In this document: positions 42,534-52,280 of the stretch, piece by piece
How positions within the stretch are numbered: position 1 is the first letter of the stretch
How the letters are laid out: every line of letters starts with the position of its first letter
From: Poseidonibacter parvus
Lineage (GTDB): Bacteria; Campylobacterota; Campylobacteria; Campylobacterales; Arcobacteraceae
Reading direction: 5' to 3'
Length of the DNA stretch: 64,000 nucleotides
Assembly: GCF_001956695.1 (NCBI RefSeq)
Contig: NZ_CP019070.1
Location: forward strand, 1,860,001-1,924,000
Notes under the pieces: generated by a model
The model's input: only the letters and a program-made list of their open reading frames with translations
The model's database searches: none
What the model was told of the DNA's origin: nothing
Translations under genes and position numbers: made by a program

Positions 42534-43592
42534 TTGGGTACTATAACATTTTTACTAGTTCTTTCATTTTTAGTTTTCTTTCATGAATTAGGACATTTTT
42601 TAGCAGCACGTTACTTTGGAGTAAAAGTTCATGTCTTCTCAATAGGTTTTGGGAAACAACTTTTTGCAAAAGAATGGAAAGGTACTGTTTGGCAGTTTTC
42701 ATTAATTCCACTAGGTGGATATGTAAAAATGAAAGGTCAAGATGATTCAAATCCAGCTTTAAAAGAAGAAGGAGATGATTCATACAATACAAAATCACCG
42801 CTTCAAAGAATTGCCATACTTTTTGCAGGACCTTTTGCAAACTTTCTTTTAGCTGCAATTTTATACTTTTCTATTGCAATAATTGGTGCTTCTGCTTTAG
42901 CTCCATCAATTGGAACAGTTCAAGAAAATTCTCCAGCTTTTAAAGCAGGGATTTTAAAAAATGATGAAATTATCAGAATTAATAATACTGAAATTACAAC
43001 ATGGAATGAAATAGGTGAAATTATTGTAAATACGCAAGGTGCCTTAAAATTTTATATAAAAAGAGATGGAAAACTAATTGCAAAAACAATTAGTCCTCAT
43101 ATTTCAGATGCACAAAATATGTTCAAAGAAGATATCAAAAAAAGAATGATAGGTATTTCACCTTCTGGAAAAATAGTTCAACTTGATTTATCATTTGGGG
43201 AATCATTAGTTTTTGCATATGAAAAAACTATATTTGCCTCAACTATGATTTTTCAAGGTGTTCAAAAATTAATTCAAGGAATTATTCCAAGTAGTGAAGT
43301 TGGTGGAGTTATTACAATTGGAAAAGTAATCTCTGATGCAAGTGAGTCAAGTATTATTGCATTACTTACAATTACAGCATTAATTTCTGTAAATCTTGGT
43401 GTATTAAACCTTCTTCCAATTCCAGCACTTGATGGTGGACATATTATGTTTAACTTATATGAATTACTAACAAAAAGAAAACCAAGTGATAAAGTATTTA
43501 TGATACTTACAATTACAGGATGGGTGATACTAGGTAGTTTAATGCTACTTGGGATTTATAATGATATAAATAGGATTTTTTTAAATGACTAA
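42534..43592 (+). CDS. rseP: RIP zinc metalloprotease RseP (site-2 protease family)
   Basis: An intramembrane protease that cleaves membrane-bound regulators or leftover signal peptides. It uses a TTG start with GAGG six bases upstream. The first helix carries FFHELGHFLAARYFG (HExxH). One PDZ domain lies at about 120-200 (GTVQENSPAFKAGILKNDEI), and the second catalytic piece is NLLPIPALDGGHI. Length 352 and a single PDZ fit the phylum. It overlaps the yggS start by 8 bases. Confidence 0.93.
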   Translation: MGTITFLLVLSFLVFFHELGHFLAARYFGVKVHVFSIGFGKQLFAKEWKGTVWQFSLIPLGGYVKMKGQDDSNPALKEEGDDSYNTKSPLQRIAILFAGPFANFLLAAILYFSIAIIGASALAPSIGTVQENSPAFKAGILKNDEIIRINNTEITTWNEIGEIIVNTQGALKFYIKRDGKLIAKTISPHISDAQNMFKEDIKKRMIGISPSGKIVQLDLSFGESLVFAYEKTIFASTMIFQGVQKLIQGIIPSSEVGGVITIGKVISDASESSIIALLTITALISVNLGVLNLLPIPALDGGHIMFNLYELLTKRKPSDKVFMILTITGWVILGSLMLLGIYNDINRIFLND

Positions 43593-44265
43593 AATTACTG
43601 CAACACAAAATTTAGACGATATTATTACAAGAGTAGAAGGTGCTAGACTTAAAATATCTGAGCATCATATTGTAAAAATTATTGGTATTAGTAAATATTC
43701 AGAAGCAAAAGATGTTGAAACATTATATAATGTAGGTCAAAGAGCCTTTGGTGAAAATAAAGTTCAAGATTTAAAAAGTAAAAGCGAAGCTTTAGAAGAA
43801 CTACCAATTGAATGGCACTTTGTAGGAACATTACAAAAAAATAAAATCAATAATTTAATTGATTTAAGACCTACTTTAGTTCAATCAATAGATTCAATAG
43901 AGTTAGCACAAGAACTAAATAAAAAGCTTGAAGCTAAAAATAAAAAAATGAGTATTCTTTTACAAATTAACTCTGCACGTGAAGATACAAAATCAGGTGT
44001 AATGCCAGAAGATGCAATTGAAGTTTATAAACAAATACTTGCTACTTGTCCAAATTTAAGACTAAAAGGTGTTATGAGTATTGGTGCACATGTAGAAGAT
44101 GAAAAAATCATAAAAGAATCTTTTAAAACTACTAAGAAAATATATGATGAATTAAGCCCTTTAGGAGCAGTTTATTGTTCAATGGGTATGAGTTCAGATT
44201 ATGAGCTTGCTATTGCTTGTGGTTCAAATATGATTAGAGTAGGATCTACTTTATTTAAAGACTAA
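43585..44265 (+). CDS. YggS-family pyridoxal phosphate homeostasis protein
   Basis: A 226-residue PLP-binding TIM-barrel protein that buffers free PLP and keeps amino-acid pools balanced. The PLP lysine lies in IIGISKYSEAKDV, and GENKVQDLKSK, WHFVGTLQKNKI and SMGMSSDYELAI are the family segments. Length is usual. The ATG lies inside the end of rseP with AGGA upstream, so it belongs to the same operon, which ends just after it. Confidence 0.93.
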   Translation: MTKITATQNLDDIITRVEGARLKISEHHIVKIIGISKYSEAKDVETLYNVGQRAFGENKVQDLKSKSEALEELPIEWHFVGTLQKNKINNLIDLRPTLVQSIDSIELAQELNKKLEAKNKKMSILLQINSAREDTKSGVMPEDAIEVYKQILATCPNLRLKGVMSIGAHVEDEKIIKESFKTTKKIYDELSPLGAVYCSMGMSSDYELAIACGSNMIRVGSTLFKD

Positions 44266-44269
44266 TTAT

Positions 44270-44295
44270 TTAACAGATATATTTATATCTGTTAA
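44270..44295. terminator. Two-way terminator after yggS
   Basis: TTAACAGATA and TATCTGTTAA are perfect arms separated by a short AT centre, between the yggS stop and the convergent LUD gene, whose stop it overlaps. Confidence 0.5.
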
Positions 44296-44888
44296 TATCC
44301 AAGTTCTTCATTTACTATAATCAAAACAATTCTATCTTTTTCATCAGCTTTTATATATGTAAATTTATTAGCAATATTATCTAAGTTATGTCTTGGTGCT
44401 TTTCCCATTTCAATAGCTTTTGAATTCATTCTATCAATATTTTTAATAGCACTAACCTCCATTAATCTTTTAAAACCATCTTCTACATTATCAACTATTT
44501 TGTTTATTCCAATTACTACTAAAACTTTTTTAGGACCAAATATTAAAGCAGCAACTCTATTTCCGCTTCCATCGGCATTTACAAGTTTACCATCACGTGT
44601 TAAAGCATTTGTTCCTGTTACATAAATATCAGTTAGTATCCCAGCTCTTCTTCTATGAATATTCTCATCCATAGTAATACCTTTTTGATATTGATTAAAT
44701 AGTGTGATATCATCTTTTTTAACTAAAAAATCCAATAATCCAATTTCATCAACTGTAGTTGAACCACCTAATCCTACACTCATACCCTCTTTTATAAAAG
44801 TTTTACTCAAAGAAAGTGCTTCTTCCTTATTCTCAACAAAATGTGCATCGTAGCCACAATCTTTTAATACTGCTAACAATTCTTTCAT
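44292..44888 (-). CDS. LUD-domain (LutC/YkgG-like) lactate utilisation protein
   Basis: A cytoplasmic LUD/DUF162 protein of about 198 residues. Typical pieces are SVGLGGSTTVDEIGLLDFL, IHRRRAGILTDIYVTGTNALT and VLVVIGINKIV. In other bacteria such proteins serve in L-lactate oxidation with LutA/LutB iron-sulfur partners, but neither partner is nearby. The frame is open to 44957, but that start overlaps the upstream tautomerase gene. The ATG at 44888 has AAGGA nine bases upstream, so I use it. Confidence 0.85.
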   Translation of the reverse strand: MKELLAVLKDCGYDAHFVENKEEALSLSKTFIKEGMSVGLGGSTTVDEIGLLDFLVKKDDITLFNQYQKGITMDENIHRRRAGILTDIYVTGTNALTRDGKLVNADGSGNRVAALIFGPKKVLVVIGINKIVDNVEDGFKRLMEVSAIKNIDRMNSKAIEMGKAPRHNLDNIANKFTYIKADEKDRIVLIIVNEELGY

Positions 44889-44916
44889 TAATACGTCCTT
44901 ATTTATAAAAAGTAAA

Positions 44917-45129
44917 TTACTTTGATTCTTCTCTAATATTACTAACTGTTTTCCCACCTATTGCATAATTATCAGTATTTATTTCTTCAATTATAACAAC
45001 AGCACTAGAAGCTCCACGACCATTAAAAATAGAAGCAAACAGTTCTGTAATACCTTTACTTAAAGCTTCTTTTTGCTCTTTACTAGCACCTCCATCTTCA
45101 TGTGTCATTTTTACATTTATTAATGGCAT
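44917..45129 (-). CDS. 4-oxalocrotonate tautomerase family protein
   Basis: A 70-residue tautomerase-superfamily subunit. After removal of Met, Pro1 becomes the catalytic base (MPLINVKMTHEDGG), and the VVIIEEINTDNYAIGGKT strand is characteristic. Family members isomerise keto/enol acids and work as hexamers. The true substrate is unknown. AGGAG precedes the ATG. It is the first gene of a two-gene unit with the LUD protein. Confidence 0.88.
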   Translation of the reverse strand: MPLINVKMTHEDGGASKEQKEALSKGITELFASIFNGRGASSAVVIIEEINTDNYAIGGKTVSNIREESK

Positions 45130-45201
45130 CTTAATTCTCCTATTATGATTTATTTAAGATAGTATATTATTTATGTACTTTGAGTTTAATAGACATTTAC
45201 T

Positions 45202-46443
45202 TTATGGTAAAGATAGAACTGCACTATTACATAAATCGTCACTTTCAAAAGAAGTGATATCACCTTTTTTTAAATTAGGAACAGGAAATAATCTGACAGT
45301 TAATGGCTTGTTTAATCTAAATGCCATTGTCCCCGTATCCCTCATTATTTGCTCAATTTTTTTATTAGGAGTATTTCCTTCAATTGGGACAGTATCTAAA
45401 CCAATTCCACAAATTGCACTATTTGTTAAAAGTGTTCTTATGTCAAAATCTTTATCAATAGTTCCTTGTGCTAAACCTTTATCTTCAACAACTGCTAACA
45501 TAAGACCTGAAAAACCAACTAGAGGTAATTCTTTAACACTTTTAAATATTTTTGTTAATAATGAAGATATTTCAATAGTACCACTTCTTCCAAAGCAATC
45601 TAATCCCATTTGTTTATACACTTCTACCATTGATGAGCAATTTTTAGAAGGAGCTGCTGAGGAATCAATTCCTTTAAAGATAAAAGAGGATTGATTTCCG
45701 ATTTTTTCTTCAAACTTATCTAATATATCTTTAATATTACTACAATGATAAGAAAGAGCTTCTTTTAATATTTTAAAATATGAAGCCATTGCAACATTAT
45801 GTGATAACTTAGGATTTTTATCATTAAATTCTTTTAAGACTTCAACTAATAAATCAGGAGTTTCTAAACCTAATACATATGCATTTTCTAGCTGGCTTTC
45901 ATGATAAGAAGCAGGAAAATAAGGGATAAAAGGTTTACAGTTAAAATTAACTGTAAAGTTAAAGTTCCCCTCTCCTCTTGGTGTGATTTCTGATATTTTT
46001 TTTACTGCTTTTACAGATTGAGTTATAAGTTCATTATCTAGCACTTCATTTTCATCTAAAGATACATTTACACAAGCATTTGCTAAATCACCAAAAGCTA
46101 ATATTAATTCAGGAAGTAAAGATATTTCTTGATTTGTTTTAGCTTCACCAATTGCAAATCTAATACGTAAACTTGTAGTACTTTTATCTAAGATATTTGA
46201 AATAAATTCTAAATCTTTTTTAGCACTTTTTATAGATGATGTATCTAAATACTCTCCAAAAGCATTAGTTACAATTCTTATTGATTGTACTTCGTAGTCT
46301 TCTTTTATGAATTTTTCACTTAAATCTTCACAAAAATCACAAGCTTTAAGAAGTTCATCTTCCCATGAGTTTTTATTTTTGTTTAGACTTAAAAAAGTAG
46401 TTATAGTTCTAATTTTACATAATTGTTTATTTTTGAAAGTCAT
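45202..46443 (-). CDS. DUF711 (UPF0210-like) family protein
   Basis: A 413-residue cytoplasmic protein of the DUF711/UPF0210 family, structurally related to glycyl-radical-type barrels but without an assigned reaction. Recognisable parts are KIRTITTFLSL, YEVQSIRIVTNAFGEYL, FIPYFPASYHESQ, FKGIDSSAAPSKN and GLDTVPIEGNTP. AAAGGA precedes the ATG. It is a single-gene unit; a long open frame on the opposite strand inside it is only a shadow. Confidence 0.82.
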   Translation of the reverse strand: MTFKNKQLCKIRTITTFLSLNKNKNSWEDELLKACDFCEDLSEKFIKEDYEVQSIRIVTNAFGEYLDTSSIKSAKKDLEFISNILDKSTTSLRIRFAIGEAKTNQEISLLPELILAFGDLANACVNVSLDENEVLDNELITQSVKAVKKISEITPRGEGNFNFTVNFNCKPFIPYFPASYHESQLENAYVLGLETPDLLVEVLKEFNDKNPKLSHNVAMASYFKILKEALSYHCSNIKDILDKFEEKIGNQSSFIFKGIDSSAAPSKNCSSMVEVYKQMGLDCFGRSGTIEISSLLTKIFKSVKELPLVGFSGLMLAVVEDKGLAQGTIDKDFDIRTLLTNSAICGIGLDTVPIEGNTPNKKIEQIMRDTGTMAFRLNKPLTVRLFPVPNLKKGDITSFESDDLCNSAVLSLP

Positions 46444-46510
46444 GAAAAGTCCTTTTTATTTATTAGTTCTACTATAACTAAAAAAATACCTAAGGACAAT
46501 CCATATATTG

Positions 46511-47302
46511 CTAGTTAAGTGCGTTTTTGAACTTTGTTACTTCATCTTCAATAGATGATTGTCTCATAAAATGCTCGCCAATTAAAAATGCATCAGCACC
46601 AATTTTTGATAATCTTTGAATTGTTTCAACATTAGAAACACCAGATTCAGCAACAATAATTTTCCCATTTGGAATCATTGGAATTAATTGGTCACACATA
46701 GTCATATCCATTTGCATAGTATCAAGGTTTCTATGATTAATACCAATAATACTAGCTCCACATTTAATAGCTTTTGTTAAGTCTTCTTTATCATGAATTT
46801 CAACTAATACTTCAAGTCCAAGATGAAGTGCATATTCATATAATTCTTTTAACTCTTTTGTAGCTAAAGATTTTGCAATAAGTAAAATAAAATCAGCTCC
46901 ATAAACTAAAGCTTCAACAATTTGATATTTATCAACAATAAAATCTTTTCTTAAAAGAGGAGTTGGTACATATCTTCTTATTTGAGTTAAATATTCTAAA
47001 TTACCATGAAAATAATGTGGTTCAGTTAAAACTGAAATTGCATTTGCCCCACTATTGCTATATGCTTGCGCAATTTCCATAGGATTAAAATCTTCTTTTA
47101 TAATACCTTTTGAAGGACTAGCTTTTTTAACTTCAGCAATTATTCTAATAGGCTCACTTGAAGTCGATGTTAAAAAAGGTTTTACATCTCTTGGTGCAAA
47201 AGGATTTGAAGCTAATGTTCTTCCTAATAAATCTAAACTTATCTCTTTTTTTCTAATCTCTAAATCTTGTTTTGTTCTTTCTACAATTTCATCTAATATC
47301 AC
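46511..47302 (-). CDS. trpC: Indole-3-glycerol phosphate synthase
   Basis: Catalyses ring closure to indole-3-glycerol phosphate in tryptophan synthesis. The 263 residues form a TIM barrel with [15 protein letters not shown] (catalytic Lys), [23 protein letters not shown] and VAESGVSN. The start is a GTG that overlaps the stop of the upstream TPR lipoprotein gene (GTGA), so translation is coupled. It is separated from trpF by about 7 kb and sits in an operon of unrelated genes. Confidence 0.94.
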   Translation of the reverse strand: MILDEIVERTKQDLEIRKKEISLDLLGRTLASNPFAPRDVKPFLTSTSSEPIRIIAEVKKASPSKGIIKEDFNPMEIAQAYSNSGANAISVLTEPHYFHGNLEYLTQIRRYVPTPLLRKDFIVDKYQIVEALVYGADFILLIAKSLATKELKELYEYALHLGLEVLVEIHDKEDLTKAIKCGASIIGINHRNLDTMQMDMTMCDQLIPMIPNGKIIVAESGVSNVETIQRLSKIGADAFLIGEHFMRQSSIEDEVTKFKNALN

Positions 47303-48618
47303 TTAGTACACTCCTTAATTTTTTCCCAATGTAAAGTTATTTCGTCATCTTCAAATTTAGCATTTTCAATAACATTTTTCATATTTTTATATGCATTTTT
47401 ACAATCTTTAATTTTATATTCACCCCAAGCAAGCGTATCAATATAGGCTAGATTATTTGGATCTTTACTTAATGCTTTTTTAACTAAAATCAATCCTCTA
47501 TTTATATCTAAATCATAATCAATTAAGATATATGCTAAATAGTTTTCATAAACAGGATTTGAAATCTTCTCTAATACTTTATCAAATTTAGAAATCACGG
47601 AATTTAAAACTTCTTTTTTATTTTCTGCCATCTCAAATTCTAAAATAGCTTTTTGTCCTAAAAATTCTAAATTATTAGTTTTTTTGTATAATAAGTCTAA
47701 TAATCTATTTGCTTTTCCTATTTCATTAGCATCTCTATATAAAGTTAATAATGCTGGATTTTCTTTATCGTTTTCTTCTAAAAATTTTATCGCTTTTTTA
47801 CTATCTTTTTGAAGTAAATATCTTGATAATAAATTTTGTGTATTAGATAATGATGGTTCTTTATTTTCTTTTTTATAATATGAATACATTTTTTCTAATA
47901 AAGGTATTATTTTTTCATTCTCTTTATCTTTTTCATAAAAAGATAATAATTGTAAAGATAAAGAAAAAGGATATGAATTTGAAGTTATATACTTTTCCAT
48001 AGTATTTTTTGATTTTTCTTTTTGATTTGTAAAGTAATATTGTATATTTGTAATAGTTTGTAAAGTATGCACTGACTTATTAATTTTATAAGCTTTTTTA
48101 AACTCTTCTTCAGATTTTTCATACTCTTTTAAATCTAGATATATACTAGCTAAAAAAGTATGATTGCTTTTATGATAAAACTTTTTAGTAAGCTTTTTTG
48201 CATATTTTATACACTGTTCTTTCTCATTAAGTTTTAATAATGATAATGTATATAATTTTAAAATCATTTCTTCTTGTTTTATATCTTCAACTAAGTTTAA
48301 AGAAGCATATTCTTTTACATTTTTATAATCTTTAAGTACAAACGATAAATTTAAATATTTAACTAAATACTCATAATTATTTGTATTTTTAAAAAGTTTT
48401 GAATATATTTCTCGTGCAGAGATATAATCTTTTTGATTTTCATATTCTAAAGCATACATTATATATGGGTCTTCTAAATTAAAAGACTTAGTTTTATTTT
48501 GTATAACTGTTTTTTTTATTTCACTGTTTTTTATAATTTCAGTATTTGCAGTATTAACACATCCACTAATACATAATAAAAAAGTAGTAAAAATTAAATA
48601 GTTCTTATAGCTGGGCAC
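47299..48618 (-). CDS. TPR-repeat lipoprotein
   Basis: A 439-residue envelope protein. The GTG start gives a lipoprotein signal with lipobox ISGC (Cys about residue 20). The rest is helical with TPR-like pairs such as [40 protein letters not shown] and the closing [29 protein letters not shown]. Such repeats mediate protein contacts, and similar proteins serve envelope assembly. The specific partner is unknown. Its start overlaps the end of the YkgJ gene by 25 bases, and trpC follows with a GTGA overlap. Confidence 0.85.
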   Translation of the reverse strand: MPSYKNYLIFTTFLLCISGCVNTANTEIIKNSEIKKTVIQNKTKSFNLEDPYIMYALEYENQKDYISAREIYSKLFKNTNNYEYLVKYLNLSFVLKDYKNVKEYASLNLVEDIKQEEMILKLYTLSLLKLNEKEQCIKYAKKLTKKFYHKSNHTFLASIYLDLKEYEKSEEEFKKAYKINKSVHTLQTITNIQYYFTNQKEKSKNTMEKYITSNSYPFSLSLQLLSFYEKDKENEKIIPLLEKMYSYYKKENKEPSLSNTQNLLSRYLLQKDSKKAIKFLEENDKENPALLTLYRDANEIGKANRLLDLLYKKTNNLEFLGQKAILEFEMAENKKEVLNSVISKFDKVLEKISNPVYENYLAYILIDYDLDINRGLILVKKALSKDPNNLAYIDTLAWGEYKIKDCKNAYKNMKNVIENAKFEDDEITLHWEKIKECTK

Positions 48619-48977
48619 TCTTCATAAACCTCTTGTGTATTTTCTTTAAAATAATCCCAAAATGGGAAAGTACGACATTGTATTGGTCTAGCTTCATATA
48701 TTGAGCATTGTCTTTTTTCTAAATCAAAAAAAGTACATGCATAATTATCTTCAGCTGATTTTACCTCTTTTATACTGTATTTATAACCTTTTTTTTCTAA
48801 ATACTTACTTCGTAACTCTTCAAGTGATATGTTAAGATGAGTTGCCAAGGTATTTATCTCTTGTGCATTAATCCAAATATATCCACTTTCTCCAATACAG
48901 CAATTACCAGCACAAGTATCGCAAGCACTTGGCTCAAAAGCATAAGGAAAGCCATCTTTTTTAATTAAATTGTTCAC
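48594..48977 (-). CDS. YkgJ family cysteine-cluster protein
   Basis: A 127-residue protein with eight cysteines in the UPF0153/YkgJ pattern: CDTCAGNCC, YACTFFDLEKRQC, RPIQCRTFPFW and a final EECP. The cysteines probably bind zinc or an iron-sulfur cluster. The function of the family is unknown. The GTG start lies within the end of the upstream methyltransferase gene (17-base overlap), so expression is tied to it. Confidence 0.88.
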   Translation of the reverse strand: MNNLIKKDGFPYAFEPSACDTCAGNCCIGESGYIWINAQEINTLATHLNISLEELRSKYLEKKGYKYSIKEVKSAEDNYACTFFDLEKRQCSIYEARPIQCRTFPFWDYFKENTQEVYEECPAIRTI

Positions 48978-49683
48978 TATCTACCTTTATACTATGAGTT
49001 GAGGACTTATCATAAATATCTTTCACCTCTTGTGTAAATTCACTATCTTTAAATACAAAAAGCGGACTTAATATTTTTGTTAAAGATTTTGAATTCTTTC
49101 TTGCATAAACTAAAATCAATGTTGCATCTTTAGATTGCTTTGGATAAACAAATTGTAAAGCCTCTAAATTTAGTTTATATTTGTTTAAAAAAATGATTAT
49201 CTCATTAATTTGTTTCACATCGTAACAGAAAAAAAGCTTTCCAGAATCCTTTAAAATAGAAGAACTTTTTTGTATAAAACTTTCCAAAGGCATTGAATCA
49301 TTATACCTTGCAATTTTAATATTTTCATTTTCACTCTTAATTACATTACAGTGGTAAAAAGGTGGATTTGAAATACACATGTCAAATTTTTTATCAAAAT
49401 CAATCTGCAAAAAAGAACCTTCATATAGTTTACTTTTTTGTTTATTTGTTTGTACATTTTTTAATGAAAGGAATTGGAATGTTTTTTGAACTTCACATTG
49501 ATTCAAATTTAAACTTTGGTATTCTCTAGAAACAAGTAATCCTAGTATCCCACTACCACTACCTATATCTAATACTTCACCTTTAACATTTTTAAATTTT
49601 TTCATATTATTAACAACAAAATTATATAAAAAATGTGTATCACTATTATAACAATAACCATTCATTGGTTGATATAAAACCAA
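48961..49683 (-). CDS. TrmN6/YfiC-like N6-adenine methyltransferase
   Basis: A 240-residue SAM-dependent methyltransferase. It has VLDIGSGSGILGLLVSR for SAM and the catalytic CISNPPFYH, the NPPY/F motif of N6-adenine enzymes. The closest well-known family is tRNA1(Val) A37 methyltransferase, so that is the likely substrate but not certain. The start is a TTG with AAGGA seven bases upstream; the next Met is six codons on. It leads the operon methyltransferase-YkgJ-TPR lipoprotein-trpC. Confidence 0.83.
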   Translation of the reverse strand: MVLYQPMNGYCYNSDTHFLYNFVVNNMKKFKNVKGEVLDIGSGSGILGLLVSREYQSLNLNQCEVQKTFQFLSLKNVQTNKQKSKLYEGSFLQIDFDKKFDMCISNPPFYHCNVIKSENENIKIARYNDSMPLESFIQKSSSILKDSGKLFFCYDVKQINEIIIFLNKYKLNLEALQFVYPKQSKDATLILVYARKNSKSLTKILSPLFVFKDSEFTQEVKDIYDKSSTHSIKVDSEQFN

Positions 49684-49977
49684 ACTTATTCCTTTTTACA
49701 TTTTAGGTATTATATCTAAGATTAACCAACATATGATTTAAATAAATTTCAATCATTTTCATTGTAATTAATAGCAATATTTCACTTAAGCTTAATCTTA
49801 GTTTCGTAGCAATCAAAAATATACACATAGCACTAGTGTAGCAAAATGTAACAAGAGCTAAATTAGCTTTGTAAAATGAAAGTTTTACTAATCCTTTAGA
49901 TGTATTATAGGTTATTATTCAATCATAATAATTGAGTTTATTCAAATATTGATTAATAAAAATTTTAAGGGGAAATT
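49684..49977. promoter_or_regulatory. 294-base gap between divergent operons, upstream of oorD
   Basis: The longest non-coding stretch in the window. It holds a palindrome CACTAGTG (49831-49838) flanked by TACAC/GTGTA, a second dyad AGCTAA-A-TTAGCT (49856-49868) with ACAA/TTGT outside, and a TATTATAG stretch near 49905 that may act as a -10. The oorD leader ends in AAGGGG. I see no reading frame or tRNA here. The dyads could bind a regulator of central metabolism or be leader hairpins. Confidence 0.35.
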
Positions 49978-50295
49978 ATGTCTAATATGGAAGCTCCTGC
50001 AAACACACCTGTTTGGGTTAATGAAGCTAGATGTAAAGCATGTGATAAATGTGTATCTGTTTGTCCAGCTGGTGTACTAGTTATGAGACAAGAAGTTCAT
50101 TCAACATTAGGTTCAATAATAAAAGTAGCAAATCCTGATTCATGTATTGGTTGTACAGACTGTGAATTAGCATGTCCAGATTTTGCAATTTATGTTGCAG
50201 ATAAAAAAGAATTTAAATTTGCTAAACTATCAGAAGAAGCAAAAACAAGAAAAGAAGCAATTGTTAAAAATAATTATAGAGAATTAGAGGCTTAA
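49978..50295 (+). CDS. oorD: 2-oxoglutarate:acceptor oxidoreductase, delta (ferredoxin) subunit
   Basis: The electron-carrier subunit of the OOR complex, which converts 2-oxoglutarate and CoA to succinyl-CoA in the TCA cycle of microaerophiles. The 105 residues hold two 4Fe-4S motifs, CKACDKCVSVCPAG and CIGCTDCELACPDF. AAGGGG gives a strong ribosome site. It heads the D-A-B-C operon, the order known in Helicobacter and Campylobacter, with 9 bases to oorA. Confidence 0.95.
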   Translation: MSNMEAPANTPVWVNEARCKACDKCVSVCPAGVLVMRQEVHSTLGSIIKVANPDSCIGCTDCELACPDFAIYVADKKEFKFAKLSEEAKTRKEAIVKNNYRELEA

Positions 50296-50304
50296 GGAGA
50301 ATTA

Positions 50305-51435
50305 ATGGCAAGAGAATTAATATCAACAGGTAATGAATTAGCAGCAAAGGCTGCGTTAGATTCTGACGTTCAATTTTTTGCGGGATATCCTATTACTCCT
50401 TCAAGTGAAGTAATGCATATTTTATCAACTGCATTACCAGCTAGAGGTGATGCATGTATCCAAATGGAAGATGAAATTTCAGGAATTTGTGCGGCATTAG
50501 GTGCAGCAATGTCTGGAAAAAGATCGTTAACAGCAACATCTGGACCAGGTATTTCTTTAAAAGCAGAAAACTTAGGTGTAGGGTATATTTCAGAAGTACC
50601 TTTAGTTGTTATCAATGTAATGAGAGGTGGTCCATCAACTGGTTTACCAACAAGAGTTGCACAAGGTGACTTACTACAAGCTAAAAACCCTACTCATGGT
50701 GATGTTAAATCAATCACATTAGTACCAGGTAACTTAAATGAGTGTTATACTGAAGTTGCACGTGCATTTAACTTAGCAGATAGATTTATGCAACCAGTAT
50801 TCGTTTTATTAGATGAAACAATTGGTCACATGAGTGGAAAAGCAAGTATTCCTGATTTAGAAACAATTCAAGAAGAAAAGATACCAAGAAAGAAATTTAC
50901 TGGTGATAAGAAAGATTATAAACCTTATGGTGTTGAAGCTGATGAACCAGCTGTATTAAATCCAATGTTTGAAGGTTATAGATACCACTTTACTGGATTA
51001 CATCATGGACCAACTGGACATCCTACTGAAGATGCTGAAGTTTGTGATGCTTTAATGAAAAGATTATTCAATAAAGTTGATGCACATATGGATGAATTAG
51101 AATCTAATGAAGAATATATGTTAGATGATGCAGACATTATGATTATTGCATATGGTTCTGTTTCATTAGGTGTAACAGAAGCAATTAACAGAATGAGAGC
51201 TGAAGGTATCAAAGTTGGTATGTTCAGACCTAAAACAATCTGGCCAAGTCCAGAAAAAAGAATCAAAGAATTATGTGACAAATTTGACAAAGTATTAGTT
51301 GCTGAGTTAAATATGGGACAATTTGCTGATGAAGTACAAAGAGCAAGTGGTAGATCTGATTTTGATACATTATTCAAAGTTAACGGAAGACCACTATCTC
51401 CACTAGAAATTATTGAAAAAGTGAAGGGAATGTAA
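50305..51435 (+). CDS. oorA: 2-oxoglutarate:acceptor oxidoreductase, alpha subunit
   Basis: The 376-residue subunit binding substrate and the pyrimidine end of thiamine diphosphate. Segments include FFAGYPITPSSEVMH, QMEDEISGICAALGAAMSG, TSGPGISLKAENLG and MRGGPSTGLPTRVAQGDL, all typical of KorA/OorA proteins. AGGAGA precedes the ATG. oorB follows after one base. The complex is oxygen-sensitive, which fits a microaerophilic or facultative lifestyle. Confidence 0.95.
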   Translation: MARELISTGNELAAKAALDSDVQFFAGYPITPSSEVMHILSTALPARGDACIQMEDEISGICAALGAAMSGKRSLTATSGPGISLKAENLGVGYISEVPLVVINVMRGGPSTGLPTRVAQGDLLQAKNPTHGDVKSITLVPGNLNECYTEVARAFNLADRFMQPVFVLLDETIGHMSGKASIPDLETIQEEKIPRKKFTGDKKDYKPYGVEADEPAVLNPMFEGYRYHFTGLHHGPTGHPTEDAEVCDALMKRLFNKVDAHMDELESNEEYMLDDADIMIIAYGSVSLGVTEAINRMRAEGIKVGMFRPKTIWPSPEKRIKELCDKFDKVLVAELNMGQFADEVQRASGRSDFDTLFKVNGRPLSPLEIIEKVKGM

Positions 51436-51436
51436 T

Positions 51437-52270
51437 ATGGCTTTTAATTATGACGAATATTTAAGAACTGATAAGATGCCAACACTATGGTGTTGGGGAT
51501 GTGGTGATGGAGTTATTTTAAAATCTATCATTAGAGCTATTGAAAAAACTGGTTGGAACATGGATGATGTTTGTGTTGTTTCTGGTATTGGATGTTCAGG
51601 AAGAACTTCTTCATACATCAACTGTAACACTGTTCACACAACTCACGGTAGAACTTTAGCATATGCTACTGGAATTAAATTAGCTAATCCAGAAAAGAAA
51701 GTTATTGTAGTTGGTGGTGATGGTGATGGTCTTGCAATTGGTGGAAACCATACTATCCATGCATCAAGAAGAAATATTGATTTAAATTATATTATTATCA
51801 ATAACTTTATTTATGGATTAACTAACTCACAAACTTCTCCAACAACTCCTCAAGGAATGTGGACAGTTACTATGAGTAAAGGTAATATTGACCCTACTTT
51901 TGATGCTTGTAAATTAGTTGAAGCAGCAGGAGCATCTTTTGTTGCTAGAGAAACTATGTTAGATCCTAAAAAACTAGAAAGAATTTTAGTTAAAGGTTTC
52001 CAACATACAGGATTCTCATTTATTGAAGTATTCTCTAACTGTCACGTTAACTTAGGAAGAAAAAATAAAATGGCTACAGCTATGGCTAACTTAGATTGGA
52101 TTAAATCTATTTCAGTTGGAAAAGCTAAGTTTGAGAAATTAGAACCAGAAGAACAAGTTGGAAAATTCCCATTAGGAATTTTAAAACATGATGAAACTGC
52201 TGATGAATATTGTGAGTCTTACGAAAAAGTAAAAGAGGCTAACAAAACAAATACTATGATTCAATTCTAA
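51437..52270 (+). CDS. oorB: 2-oxoglutarate:acceptor oxidoreductase, beta subunit
   Basis: The thiamine-diphosphate and Fe-S subunit, 277 residues. The N-terminal LWCWGCGDGVILKSI and VSGIGCSGRTSSYINC provide cluster cysteines, HGRTLAYATGIKLANP is conserved, and VVGGDGDGLAIGGNH with NNFIYGLTNSQ is the ThDP-Mg motif. It starts one base after oorA and is followed by oorC after 10 bases. Confidence 0.95.
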   Translation: MAFNYDEYLRTDKMPTLWCWGCGDGVILKSIIRAIEKTGWNMDDVCVVSGIGCSGRTSSYINCNTVHTTHGRTLAYATGIKLANPEKKVIVVGGDGDGLAIGGNHTIHASRRNIDLNYIIINNFIYGLTNSQTSPTTPQGMWTVTMSKGNIDPTFDACKLVEAAGASFVARETMLDPKKLERILVKGFQHTGFSFIEVFSNCHVNLGRKNKMATAMANLDWIKSISVGKAKFEKLEPEEQVGKFPLGILKHDETADEYCESYEKVKEANKTNTMIQF

Positions 52271-52280
52271 GGAGAACATT

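Noticed and set aside
44889-44957. Longer N-terminus for the LUD protein
   Set aside because: It would overlap the tautomerase gene by 41 bases, while the ATG at 44888 has a strong, well-spaced AAGGA.
45173-45694. 173-codon open frame on the plus strand
   Set aside because: It lies wholly antisense to the well-supported DUF711 gene, has no matching ribosome site or recognisable domain, and its residues mirror the codon pattern of the real gene.
49684-49977. tRNA or small RNA gene in the long gap
   Set aside because: No cloverleaf, CCA end or T-loop motif is visible; only short dyads are present.
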